Source: an uncultured Clostridia bacterium
Lineage (GTDB): Bacteria; Bacillota; Clostridia; Christensenellales; UBA1242
Assembly (NCBI GenBank): GCA_947629505.1
Contig: CANRDW010000006.1
Span: 1 to 38,495, forward strand
Direction of reading: 5' to 3'
Length of the DNA: 38,495 nt
The position numbers and the translations under genes were made by a program. Below, one piece after another: positions 7,478-14,299 of the stretch (position 1 is the first letter of the stretch; each line of letters begins with the position of its first letter). The notes beneath the pieces were generated by a model that saw only the letters and a program-made list of their open reading frames with translations, did no database searches and was not told where the DNA came from.

Positions 7478-7987
7478 ATGAAAAACGCAATCACAAAAAA
7501 GATGAGAGAGATTGTCAAAAATGGACATATTCCATGCCGCTATAAACAGGCATATTCTTTCTATCATGCCAATCTTGTAAACTGCTTTGAACATGCATGT
7601 TACAATCTCAATGAAAAAGAACTTGCTCAAATTGACGATGTCGATTTTGAATATCGTCCCTTTGCTTTTTTATCTGCGGACTCACCTTATAAAACTTGTG
7701 AAAATTACTTTGATTTTCTTGTGGATACAGGCCTTGACATTTCAAATCGCCTTCATTCAACTTTAAAAAACAATCAGTGGCTTGTTTCACTTTATTTTGC
7801 AAACGATATGAGCGATTTTCATTTTCTGATTAAAGAAAAAACGGGCGTGTGGACTGCAAAAAGAGGCTTTTCTTCACAGGTGGATGTTTTTAAAAAAGAT
7901 GACTATGTTTTGGATCTTGGAGAAACTTATCCTCCTTATTATAAAGAGGACACCTATGTTTTAACAAACAAATATGCTGAAAAATAA
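7478..7987 (+). CDS. Unknown protein, 169 aa, predicted leaderless
   Basis: No family is recognised with confidence. The product is a soluble protein of mixed composition without signal or membrane segments. Residues CFEHACYNL (about 36-44) and a later LYFANDMSDFHFLI segment (about 107-120) faintly recall small papain-like hydrolases with a Cys followed by a distant His, but this is only a suggestion. The ATG at 7478 is chosen because a perfect TTGACA-17-TATAAT promoter ends 6 nt upstream. An in-frame ATG 24 nt earlier would lie inside the promoter. There is no Shine-Dalgarno sequence. It is divergent from mnmE and convergent with jag, and interrupts the usual jag-mnmE adjacency. Confidence 0.8.
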   Translation: MKNAITKKMREIVKNGHIPCRYKQAYSFYHANLVNCFEHACYNLNEKELAQIDDVDFEYRPFAFLSADSPYKTCENYFDFLVDTGLDISNRLHSTLKNNQWLVSLYFANDMSDFHFLIKEKTGVWTAKRGFSSQVDVFKKDDYVLDLGETYPPYYKEDTYVLTNKYAEK

Positions 7988-8010
7988 AAAACACCATTTC
8001 GGTGTTTTTT
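7986..8010. terminator. Bidirectional terminator between the 7478 gene and jag
   Basis: ACACC and GGTGT arms around a 5-nt loop, with an A run on one side and a T run on the other. It serves both converging genes and touches the jag stop codon. Confidence 0.85.
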
Positions 8011-8822
8011 TATTCTTTGTATTCTTTTGGAAAAACAATCAAATAGCGTTTTGGCTCTTCGCCCTTAGAGAGTGTTGTCACACGGTCGTCATCTTGAAGT
8101 GCGGTGTGAATGATTTTGCGTTCGCTTGCGTCCATAGGCTCAAACTTGAAATATCTTCCTGTTTTTGCAACTTTGTTTGCAGTGCGTTTTGCAAGTTCAA
8201 TCAAACTTTCTTTTCTTTTGTCACGATAACCGCCGATGTCCAAAACAAGTCTTTTACCATTCTCTTCACAAGCAACTCCCAAAATATATGAAAGCGCAAA
8301 CAGACATTCGCCGTGATGCCCGATAAGGTCTTTCGCTTGTTCACTTGCAATGTTGTAGTGAATGAATTTTTCGTCCTCTTCTTTTTCAATTGAAAAATCG
8401 GTTATGTTTAAAACTTTAAGCATATCTTCCAAAAATTTTTCAGGCGCAAGTTTTTGTTTTTGGACCTTTTCTTTCTTTGGAGTTTCTTTTTCTTCTTCCT
8501 CTTCTTTGACTTTGTCGCTTATCTCTTCGTCCGCAATGATTTTAACTTTTTTTTCTTTTGCTTTTTCTATTTTTTTGTTTAAAAATTCTTCTGCAAAATC
8601 CTCGTCATTTTTTTCTTCAACAAGTTCTTTTTTCAAACTTTCTTTCTTTTCATATTTTTCTCTTGCGTCCTCTGAGATTGTCACCAAAACTTTTGCTTTT
8701 TTCAAAAATCCGCCTTCGTTTAAAATTTTGATGTCAACATCTTCGCGCGACGCTTTAAGTTCTAAAAGTGCGTTTTGAATGGCTTGTTCGATGTTTTTCC
8801 CTGTTCCTTCTGCTGAATGCAT
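8010..8822 (-). CDS. khpB: RNA-binding protein KhpB (Jag/SpoIIIJ-associated)
   Basis: An RNA-binding protein of the Jag/EloR/KhpB family, which in relatives influences cell elongation and sRNA or mRNA stability. The N-terminal Jag domain (about 1-50) is followed by an unusually long Lys/Glu-rich linker (about 55-130), a KH domain with the loop IGHHGE (about 168-173), and a C-terminal R3H domain. ATG 8822 is chosen over an earlier in-frame start because GGAGG lies 8 nt before it. A TTGACA box with a poor TATATT -10 is visible just upstream. It normally sits in an operon with yidC; here the kinase and DUF898 genes separate them. Confidence 0.93.
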   Translation of the reverse strand: MHSAEGTGKNIEQAIQNALLELKASREDVDIKILNEGGFLKKAKVLVTISEDAREKYEKKESLKKELVEEKNDEDFAEEFLNKKIEKAKEKKVKIIADEEISDKVKEEEEEKETPKKEKVQKQKLAPEKFLEDMLKVLNITDFSIEKEEDEKFIHYNIASEQAKDLIGHHGECLFALSYILGVACEENGKRLVLDIGGYRDKRKESLIELAKRTANKVAKTGRYFKFEPMDASERKIIHTALQDDDRVTTLSKGEEPKRYLIVFPKEYKE

Positions 8823-8889
8823 AACTTTTTCCTCCAATATATACTTTATCACATTTTGTCAAAAACAGCAAGTTTTTTTATCATTTGTT

Positions 8890-8917
8890 TTGAAAAAATA
8901 GGTTTTTATGCTAAAAT
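8890..8917 (+). promoter_or_regulatory. Promoter of the small kinase gene
   Basis: TTGAAA (8890-8895), a 16-bp spacer and TAAAAT (8912-8917) with an extended TGC element just before the -10. Confidence 0.6.
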
Positions 8918-8937
8918 TTAAAAAAATGGAGTGAAAA

Positions 8938-9495
8938 ATGATAATCACAATCACAGGAAAACCTTGCAGTGGCAAAAGCACCATTGCAAACATAATAATT
9001 GAAAAACACCACTTCAAAAGAATTGGAGTGGGGGATATGTTTAAGGCGGAGGCAGAAAGGCGAGGTATGAGCAGTGAAGAATTCAACGCTTTCTGCATAA
9101 AAGATCCATCATATGATTTTTTCATCGACAAAGAAACGGCAAGGCTTGGCAAAGAACTTGAAAATGAAAACATAATTTTCGACAGCCGTCTTGCATGGCA
9201 CTTTGTTCCAAAATCATTCAAAGTTTTTGTGGACGTTTCCGAAGATGAAATGGCAAAAAGACTTGCGCTGTCTGACAGAACGGGCAAAGAAAAAATCACA
9301 GATGTTAAAAAAGCAAAAAAATCACTTATTCACCGCTTCAATTTGGAAAACGAAAGATACAGACAAATCTATGGCACTGACAATCTGAATTTTTCAAACT
9401 ATGATTTGGTGGTTGACACAACGAATATCTCTGCAGAAAAAGCAGCTGAAATTTTGTGGAGTGAATATCAAAAATATTGCAAGAAAAAAGACTGA
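8938..9495 (+). CDS. P-loop (d)CMP kinase-like nucleoside monophosphate kinase
   Basis: A small P-loop kinase resembling the short archaeal-type cytidylate kinase group, which transfers phosphate from ATP to CMP or dCMP. The Walker A motif GKPCSGKST is at residues 7-15. A short helical substrate-binding region follows (GVGDMFKAEAERRGMS, about 32-47), then IIFDSRLAWHF (about 79-89) and an Arg-containing lid (about 114-118). Its 185 aa fits this group. The GGAGTG site is 4 nt before the ATG. It is a single-gene unit on the plus strand with its own promoter and a shared terminator. Specificity for CMP over other nucleotides is inferred from overall look only. Confidence 0.8.
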   Translation: MIITITGKPCSGKSTIANIIIEKHHFKRIGVGDMFKAEAERRGMSSEEFNAFCIKDPSYDFFIDKETARLGKELENENIIFDSRLAWHFVPKSFKVFVDVSEDEMAKRLALSDRTGKEKITDVKKAKKSLIHRFNLENERYRQIYGTDNLNFSNYDLVVDTTNISAEKAAEILWSEYQKYCKKKD

Positions 9496-9512
9496 AAACT
9501 CAGTCTTTTTTT
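9484..9512. terminator. Bidirectional terminator, kinase and DUF898 genes
   Basis: A GACTGA/TCAGTC stem extended by A/T pairs with a tiny loop and flanking A and T runs. It overlaps the kinase stop and lies 8 nt past the DUF898 stop. Confidence 0.85.
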
Positions 9513-9519
9513 AATCCTA

Positions 9520-10596
9520 TTAATCTATAACCGGACGATATCCTCCAATGATGCTGTTCATACTGTTGTAAATTCCAAAGTATGCCACCAAGGCAATGAC
9601 GATGAACACAATTGGCACAATAATCGCACCGACTGCCTGTTTTTGATCACCACTTTTCTTGACAAGTGCAATGATTCCCATAACAATTCCGACAATCATA
9701 AGCACAGGGAAAAAGATTCCAAATGTTGAGAAAAGCATACCTGTTCTTGCGTAGTCAATTTCTTTGACAGGCGCTTCTTCACCTTCTGCAAGTGCATGAG
9801 TGTGGTGAATAACCCACTTTTTCATCTTTACTTTAAACCAGAAAGAGTAAATTCCAAAAGTGATTAATGTCAACAAAAGCCAAACAATCTTTTTGCCCAA
9901 AAGTTGAAGTCCGTTTCCGTCAAAGGTGAGTCTAACACCGTCAATCACTTTGTGTCTTGCAAACCAGCCTTCCATCATGCATTCTGCAAAAGGAATTCCG
10001 ATGATGAGAATTTTCAACAACATAGAAAGCAATCTGTGTCCAAAAAATCCAAGTGCTGTTCCGGTGAAGTAAGAAGAGTTGTCATCTTCGGCAGTTTCAA
10101 ATTTTCCTGCCCTTGTATCAGCAAAATGTGTGTGTTTTGTTTCCCATTTTTCCATTGAAACTGACATACAAAAGATGTAATAAATTCCAAATGTAATCAC
10201 TGACAGGAACAGCCATAACAAGTATTTTCCAAAAAGTTGTAATGCTTTTCCGTCAAACATCAACTGTCTTCCGTTGATATATGTGTGACTTACCTCCCAT
10301 TCTTTGTGCCAACAAAGCATAAAAGGATATAAAAGCCCAAGAGTGAAGATTGAAACAAAATTTGTCAAAAGTTCAATAAAGAAATTTGCAAACGCTCCAC
10401 CTGTAAACTTGCTTTCAGCTTGAGGAGTTTTTGTGGCAGTTTTTACAGTGGTGGTTGCGGAAGTTGTTTTTTCTTCTTTCTTCTCTTCCGTTTTCTCTTC
10501 TGCCTTTTCTTCTACCACTTCAGTTTTTTCTTTTTTCTTTCTTGTCTTTTTTTCTTCAGTCTTTTCTTCTTCTAGCTTTTCATTTTCTTCTTCCAT
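9520..10596 (-). CDS. DUF898/YjgN-like membrane protein with charged N-terminus
   Basis: A multi-pass membrane protein of the DUF898 (YjgN) type; function unknown. The first 60 or so residues are almost pure Glu/Lys/Thr and should be cytoplasmic and disordered. Two homologous units follow, each with a FDGxxLQLxGK segment, a WLxLxxITFGIY membrane helix and a KWxxxHTH end (about residues 105-155 and 220-275), showing internal duplication. Two further C-terminal helices follow. I choose the ATG at 10596 because GGAGGA lies 4 nt upstream. It is a separate unit from yidC, which ends at its own terminator. Its promoter spacer contains a C9 tract, suggesting phase-variable expression. Confidence 0.85.
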   Translation of the reverse strand: MEEENEKLEEEKTEEKKTRKKKEKTEVVEEKAEEKTEEKKEEKTTSATTTVKTATKTPQAESKFTGGAFANFFIELLTNFVSIFTLGLLYPFMLCWHKEWEVSHTYINGRQLMFDGKALQLFGKYLLWLFLSVITFGIYYIFCMSVSMEKWETKHTHFADTRAGKFETAEDDNSSYFTGTALGFFGHRLLSMLLKILIIGIPFAECMMEGWFARHKVIDGVRLTFDGNGLQLLGKKIVWLLLTLITFGIYSFWFKVKMKKWVIHHTHALAEGEEAPVKEIDYARTGMLFSTFGIFFPVLMIVGIVMGIIALVKKSGDQKQAVGAIIVPIVFIVIALVAYFGIYNSMNSIIGGYRPVID

Positions 10597-10616
10597 GTTT
10601 TCCTCCATACATTTTA

Positions 10617-10647
10617 TTTGTAGCATAACGGGGGGGGGAGTTGTCAA
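10617..10647 (-). promoter_or_regulatory. Candidate phase-variable promoter with C9 spacer tract
   Basis: Minus-strand TTGACA (10642-10647) is followed by ACT, nine C residues (10630-10638 as G on the plus strand) and two possible -10 boxes. One is TATGCT at 14-bp spacing; the other is TACAAA with an extended TGC at 19-bp spacing. Loss of two C or gain of three C would give the ideal 17 bp. Confidence 0.6.
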
Positions 10648-10720
10648 GTAATTTAAAGCAATTTACAAATTTTTGTCTTTTTTTATATGAATTTTGTCGA
10701 ATTTTTGTGAACTATCAAAC

Positions 10721-10751
10721 AAAAAACCACCTTAATAGGTGGTCTTTTTTA
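10721..10751 (-). terminator. Terminator of the rpmH-rnpA-yidD-yidC operon
   Basis: ACCACC and GGTGGT arms around a 6-nt loop, with an A run and a T run on either side. It abuts the yidC stop codon. Confidence 0.9.
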
Positions 10752-12047
10752 AAATCCTTTTCTTCGATAGTCAACTTCAACGATGCTTTTATCTTTCTTT
10801 TTGTCCTCAGAAACTTTGTTCCACTTTTTCACAATAAGAGTTGTCAGTGGGGTGAGAAGTAACATCATAAGTTGGCCAACAATGATGTAAATCGCAAACA
10901 AACTTGTATACATGAATGTGAAGATTCCCATGATAAGTGGCATAATCACATACATAAGCCAAGGTTGTTTTTGTGCTGGCGCATTTTTGTTTCTCATCAA
11001 AAAGTTTGAAAGCCAAAGTGAAAGCACAGATGAGATGACTGCAATTATTGTGAGAATGTAATATCCGTTGTGAACATTTGATTGATCTATCTTTGCAACA
11101 ATCGCTGGGAAAATTTTTCCCTCATAGTCGTTTGTTTTTTCTTCTTCTGCTTCTTCAGCGGAGTAGTATTTTGAAAGATAACTTTTCACTTCACTTTCTG
11201 TGAACATTGGACTTGTTGGGCTTTCTGCTTTGTAGATATTTTTAATCCACAAAAATCCCTCTTGTGTGTCCATATAATAATCTTTCACCATCTCTTCGGC
11301 AAGATTTTTTATAACAGTTTGAAATTCTGTCAACTCAACTTCTTTTGCAGTGACTTCTGGCTCTTCTTCAGTTTCTTCTTCAAGTCCGCCATATAAAAGT
11401 GCAAGGTCATAGATTTCTTTGTTTGAAAGTTTTTTATATTCTGCTGTTCTTGTTTCGATTGCACCCGTTTCTTCGTTTGTGCAAGTTATTTTAAGAGATT
11501 TTTCTTCTCCATTTTCAATTTCTATTGAAATTTTTGTGTAGCCGTCATTGTAAAGTTTTTCGATGTTGTTTAAATCTTCTAAATCTTTGTTGTCGTTGAT
11601 TGAAATAACACTTGCGTATATATTTTTCATCTCTTGATATTGATTTGCAATATTATAGTTTGAAACAGCTTGAAGTGAATTCCACAAGGTCAAAAACACA
11701 GTGAATTGCAAAATCATAACGATCAGCATCGGAAGGCATGAGCCCATCATATTAAATTGATATTTCTTGTAAATTTCAGATTGTTTTTGTTGAAGAATCT
11801 TTGGGTCATTGGCATATTTTTTCTTGACCGCTTCAAGTTCGGGATTCATTTTTGTTTGAATAGCAGTGTTTTTTGCCGTCAAACGCTTGTTTATAATATC
11901 CACAAGTGAAAACAACAATCGCACAATCACGGCAAGCAAAATTACGGCAAGAATATAAGTGCCGGTTGCACCTTTAAAGGCATTTAAAATGCTTTCCCAA
12001 AAACCTGTTGGTTGATTTAAAATTACAAGTGTGTTTACAAAAGCCAT
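10749..12047 (-). CDS. yidC: Membrane protein insertase YidC with a large loop insertion
   Basis: Inserts and folds membrane proteins, alone or with Sec. The first core helix (about 28-52) contains the conserved hydrophilic-groove Arg (R43). It is followed by the cytoplasmic helical hairpin with KYANDP (about 53-100), a second helix (about 104-128) and three C-terminal helices (about 328-405). The family signature FLWIKN is at 265-270. Gram-positive YidC is usually 250-290 aa. The excess here is an acidic stretch of roughly 130 residues (about 132-262) between helices 2 and 3, predicted to face outside. No lipobox signal is seen at the N-terminus. GGAG precedes the ATG, and the gene overlaps yidD by 13 bp. 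Confidence 0.95.
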   Translation of the reverse strand: MAFVNTLVILNQPTGFWESILNAFKGATGTYILAVILLAVIVRLLFSLVDIINKRLTAKNTAIQTKMNPELEAVKKKYANDPKILQQKQSEIYKKYQFNMMGSCLPMLIVMILQFTVFLTLWNSLQAVSNYNIANQYQEMKNIYASVISINDNKDLEDLNNIEKLYNDGYTKISIEIENGEEKSLKITCTNEETGAIETRTAEYKKLSNKEIYDLALLYGGLEEETEEEPEVTAKEVELTEFQTVIKNLAEEMVKDYYMDTQEGFLWIKNIYKAESPTSPMFTESEVKSYLSKYYSAEEAEEEKTNDYEGKIFPAIVAKIDQSNVHNGYYILTIIAVISSVLSLWLSNFLMRNKNAPAQKQPWLMYVIMPLIMGIFTFMYTSLFAIYIIVGQLMMLLLTPLTTLIVKKWNKVSEDKKKDKSIVEVDYRRKGF

Positions 12048-12283
12048 AGGTTGTCTCCTTTGATATTGATAGGAACGGGGTCATAGCCGCGTTTTTTTTG
12101 CCAAGGATTGCACCTGAAAAGCCTTTTCATTCCAAGTGCAAAACCTTTGAAAATTCCAAATTTTTTGACAGATTCAATCATATAGTTTGAACAACTTGGA
12201 TAGAAAATGCAGCAATGTGGCAAAAGTGGTGAGATGCAATATTTGAAAAAGTAAACGGGAATCAAAAATATCTTTTTAAACAT
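12035..12283 (-). CDS. yidD: Membrane protein insertion efficiency factor YidD
   Basis: A small protein that aids membrane protein insertion alongside YidC. The family hallmark CCIFYPSCSNYMIESV (about residues 24-39) and the later RCNPW and GYDPVP motifs are intact. Its 82 aa is near the usual 70-85. An N-terminal amphipathic or hydrophobic helix fits membrane association. It overlaps rnpA by 8 bp and yidC by 13 bp, so the block is translationally coupled. Confidence 0.97.
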   Translation of the reverse strand: MFKKIFLIPVYFFKYCISPLLPHCCIFYPSCSNYMIESVKKFGIFKGFALGMKRLFRCNPWQKKRGYDPVPINIKGDNLWLL

Positions 12284-12614
12284 TCAATTTTTTCTCAACT
12301 TTTTCAAAAATTTTTTCTATCTCTTTTTTTAAGTCACAAAATTCAAGATTAGTTGCGTTTTCTTTTGCCAACAAAACATAATTACAAAAAGAAGGAACTT
12401 GAAGATTTCTTACAATTTCTCTCATCCTTCTTTTTAATTTGTTTCTTTTGTTTGCTTTTCCAAGTTTTTTACTGATTGAAAATCCTATTTTATAGCATGA
12501 AAATTTGCTTCTAACCACAAAAAGTGTAAAGTTCTCTGTGTGAACTTTTTCACCTTTTTTGTAGATATAATTAAACTGACTGTTTTTCTTTAATCTGTGA
12601 TCCATAGTCTTCAC
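12276..12614 (-). CDS. rnpA: Ribonuclease P protein component
   Basis: The basic protein subunit of RNase P, which removes 5' leaders from tRNA precursors. The RNR-type motif is seen as [17 protein letters not shown] (about 53-69), and the aromatic N-terminal strand region (YIYKKG) is present. Its 112 aa is typical. The GTG at 12614 overlaps the rpmH stop as GTGA; the ATG three codons later (12605) is an equally good start. No clear ribosome binding site is present, so translation probably depends on coupling to rpmH. Confidence 0.96.
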   Translation of the reverse strand: MKTMDHRLKKNSQFNYIYKKGEKVHTENFTLFVVRSKFSCYKIGFSISKKLGKANKRNKLKRRMREIVRNLQVPSFCNYVLLAKENATNLEFCDLKKEIEKIFEKVEKKLNV

Positions 12615-12745
12615 GCTGCGATTTGTTTTCTGCCTCTGTTTCTGCGTCTTTTCAAAACATTTCTTCCGCCCTTAGTTCTCATTCTTTCACGAAAACCGTG
12701 AACTTTTTGTCTTTGGCGTTTTTTAGGTTGATATGTTCTTTTCAT
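12611..12745 (-). CDS. rpmH: Ribosomal protein bL34
   Basis: A 44-residue, Arg/Lys-rich ribosomal protein of the large subunit. It begins [18 protein letters not shown] and ends GRKQIAA, with the usual [11 protein letters not shown] core. The ATG has an AAGGAGA site 6 nt upstream. It heads the rpmH-rnpA-yidD-yidC operon from a good promoter. In most Bacillota rpmH faces away from dnaA; here it follows dnaN on the same strand. Confidence 0.97.
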   Translation of the reverse strand: MKRTYQPKKRQRQKVHGFRERMRTKGGRNVLKRRRNRGRKQIAA

Positions 12746-12792
12746 GGTGTCTCCTTTTAAGTAAAATTGCATCTAAATTGGTTTACTTGCCT

Positions 12793-12821
12793 ATTATAAA
12801 GGATTTTAAGCAAAAAGTCAA
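12793..12821 (-). promoter_or_regulatory. rpmH operon promoter
   Basis: Minus-strand TTGACT (12816-12821), a 17-bp spacer and TATAAT (12793-12798), giving a leader of about 40 nt. Confidence 0.75.
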
Positions 12822-12862
12822 CCACAAATGCACTCATTTTTTGTCTTTTTTGCATGTAAAAT

Positions 12863-12892
12863 AAAAAGACAATCTTTTAAAATTGCCTTTTT
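12863..12892 (-). terminator. dnaN terminator
   Basis: An 11-bp stem with one G.U pair (AAAAAGGCAAT with ATTGTCTTTTT on the minus strand) and an 8-nt loop, 17 nt past the dnaN stop. Confidence 0.7.
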
Positions 12893-12908
12893 AAAAATTT
12901 TATAAAAT

Positions 12909-14009
12909 TTAACCAATCATTCTTACAGGCAAAATCAAATACAAAAATTCATCGCCCTCAACAGGCACAATAACACATGGATTTGCAGGCGCATTGAAGC
13001 AAATCTTAACAAATTCGTCTGAATTTGCTCTCAAATTTTCAATAAAATATCTTGCGTTGAAAGCAATCAAAAGTTCTTTACCTGTTGTGTTTACAGGCAC
13101 ATTTTCTTTGACATTTCCAAGTTCTGAATTTGAAGTTATGCAAAGATTTTTCTCTTTCACTTCAAACTTCACACAGTTGCCTTGTCCAACTTTAGAAAGA
13201 AGTGATGCGCGCTCCAACGCATCTTCAAACTGAGCCTTGTTTATAACACAAACTGTTTCATAGTTTGCAGCGATGATTTGTTTGTAATTTACAAAATCAC
13301 CCTCCAAAAGACGAGTTGTGAGTTTTGTGTCACCAAAGTCAACCATAAGCATATTTTTGTCAACATACACGTTGATGATATCATCACTGTCGTCCAAAAG
13401 TCGAGAAATTTCACTTAAACTTTTGGCTGGGATAACAATGCTTGTGACAAGATTTGAAGTGATGTTTTTCTTAACCTTTGCAAGACGATATCCATCAAGT
13501 GCAATGGCATTTAAAACATTTTTGTCGATGTCAAACAAAACACCCTTAAGTATTGGTCTGCTGTCATCAATTGCAACAGAAAATATTGTTTTGTTTATGA
13601 TTGTTTTCAAATCTTTCTTTGAAATTCCAAAAAATTCTGAACTTTCAAGTTTTTTAAAAGATGGATATTCCAAAACATTATAGCAGGCGATTATTGTTTG
13701 GCTGTCGTCATATTTGATTATCATTTGATTTTTTTCGTTGAGTTCAAGTTCCACCATTTCATTTGTGAGTTTTTTAATAAACTCTGTGATAAACTTGCCT
13801 GGAACAACCGCTTCTCCCTCAACTTTGATGTTGGCTTTGATTTTCTTTTCAATTGAAAGTTCTGTATCTGTGGCACTGAGTGTCAAAGTGTCATCTTCTG
13901 CAACGATTTTAATTCCTTCCAAAATAGGATTTGTGATTTTGTTTGAGATTGCCTTACTGACACTTAAAAAGGCATCTGAAAGTTCTATACCATGACAACT
14001 AACAAACAT
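12909..14009 (-). CDS. dnaN: DNA polymerase III beta sliding clamp
   Basis: A ring-shaped processivity clamp of the replicative polymerase. Its 366 aa matches the family, and three repeated clamp folds can be followed by eye (about 1-120, 125-245 and 250-366). The C-terminal LILPVRM segment is the conserved clamp tail. GGAG lies 7 nt before the ATG. Its own promoter lies in the dnaA-dnaN spacer (14033-14060), so it need not depend on dnaA transcription. It shares orientation with dnaA, but both are inverted relative to the usual rpmH/dnaA arrangement. Confidence 0.97.
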   Translation of the reverse strand: MFVSCHGIELSDAFLSVSKAISNKITNPILEGIKIVAEDDTLTLSATDTELSIEKKIKANIKVEGEAVVPGKFITEFIKKLTNEMVELELNEKNQMIIKYDDSQTIIACYNVLEYPSFKKLESSEFFGISKKDLKTIINKTIFSVAIDDSRPILKGVLFDIDKNVLNAIALDGYRLAKVKKNITSNLVTSIVIPAKSLSEISRLLDDSDDIINVYVDKNMLMVDFGDTKLTTRLLEGDFVNYKQIIAANYETVCVINKAQFEDALERASLLSKVGQGNCVKFEVKEKNLCITSNSELGNVKENVPVNTTGKELLIAFNARYFIENLRANSDEFVKICFNAPANPCVIVPVEGDEFLYLILPVRMIG

Positions 14010-14032
14010 ATTTATTTCTCCTTTACATTTCT

Positions 14033-14060
14033 ATTTTAGCACAAAACAAAAATGTTTCAA
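14033..14060 (-). promoter_or_regulatory. dnaN promoter
   Basis: Minus-strand TTGAAA (14055-14060), a 16-bp spacer and TAAAAT (14033-14038) with an extended TGC element. Confidence 0.6.
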
Positions 14061-14084
14061 ACTAAAATCAAAAGATTTATTTTT

Positions 14085-14299
14085 TTATTTTTCACGCGCG
14101 CTTATCGTTTTATATTATTTATATTTATTGTGTAATAATAATTCTAATAATGACTGTGGAAATGTGTATAACTTTTGAAGTTTTCTTTTAAAAATCCATA
14201 TATTGTGTTTTGTGAGTGGATTTTAAAACTAAATATGTCGATTTTTAAATTTTTAATTTTGTGGATAAGTTGGTGGAATAATAATTTAAGTTATACACT
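14085..14299. other. oriC: Candidate replication origin (oriC) in the dnaA-dnaN spacer
   Basis: DnaA boxes are visible in both orientations. TGTGTATAA (14163-14171) and TGTGGATAA (14260-14268) match TTATNCACA exactly on the minus strand. TTATACACT (14291-14299, overlapping the dnaA stop) differs at one base. A weaker TGTGGAAAT overlaps the first. Next to them are a trinucleotide run of TAATAATAAT type (14133-14153), an AT-only stretch (about 14108-14130) and an isolated GC-rich CACGCGCGC (14093-14101). This is comparable to the box/GC/AT-trio unwinding module known from B. subtilis. Confidence 0.75.

Noticed and set aside
8362-8778. Ser/Phe-rich open frame of 138 codons antisense to khpB
   Set aside because: It is the mirror of a Lys/Glu-rich linker; no ribosome binding site and a strongly biased composition.
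10630-10638. G9 run as a sequencing or assembly error
   Set aside because: An error could change its length, but its position inside a promoter spacer, repeated at 24377, argues for a real tract; the exact length remains uncertain.
12746-12908. oriC between rpmH and dnaN
   Set aside because: I found only a promoter and a terminator there and no DnaA box.
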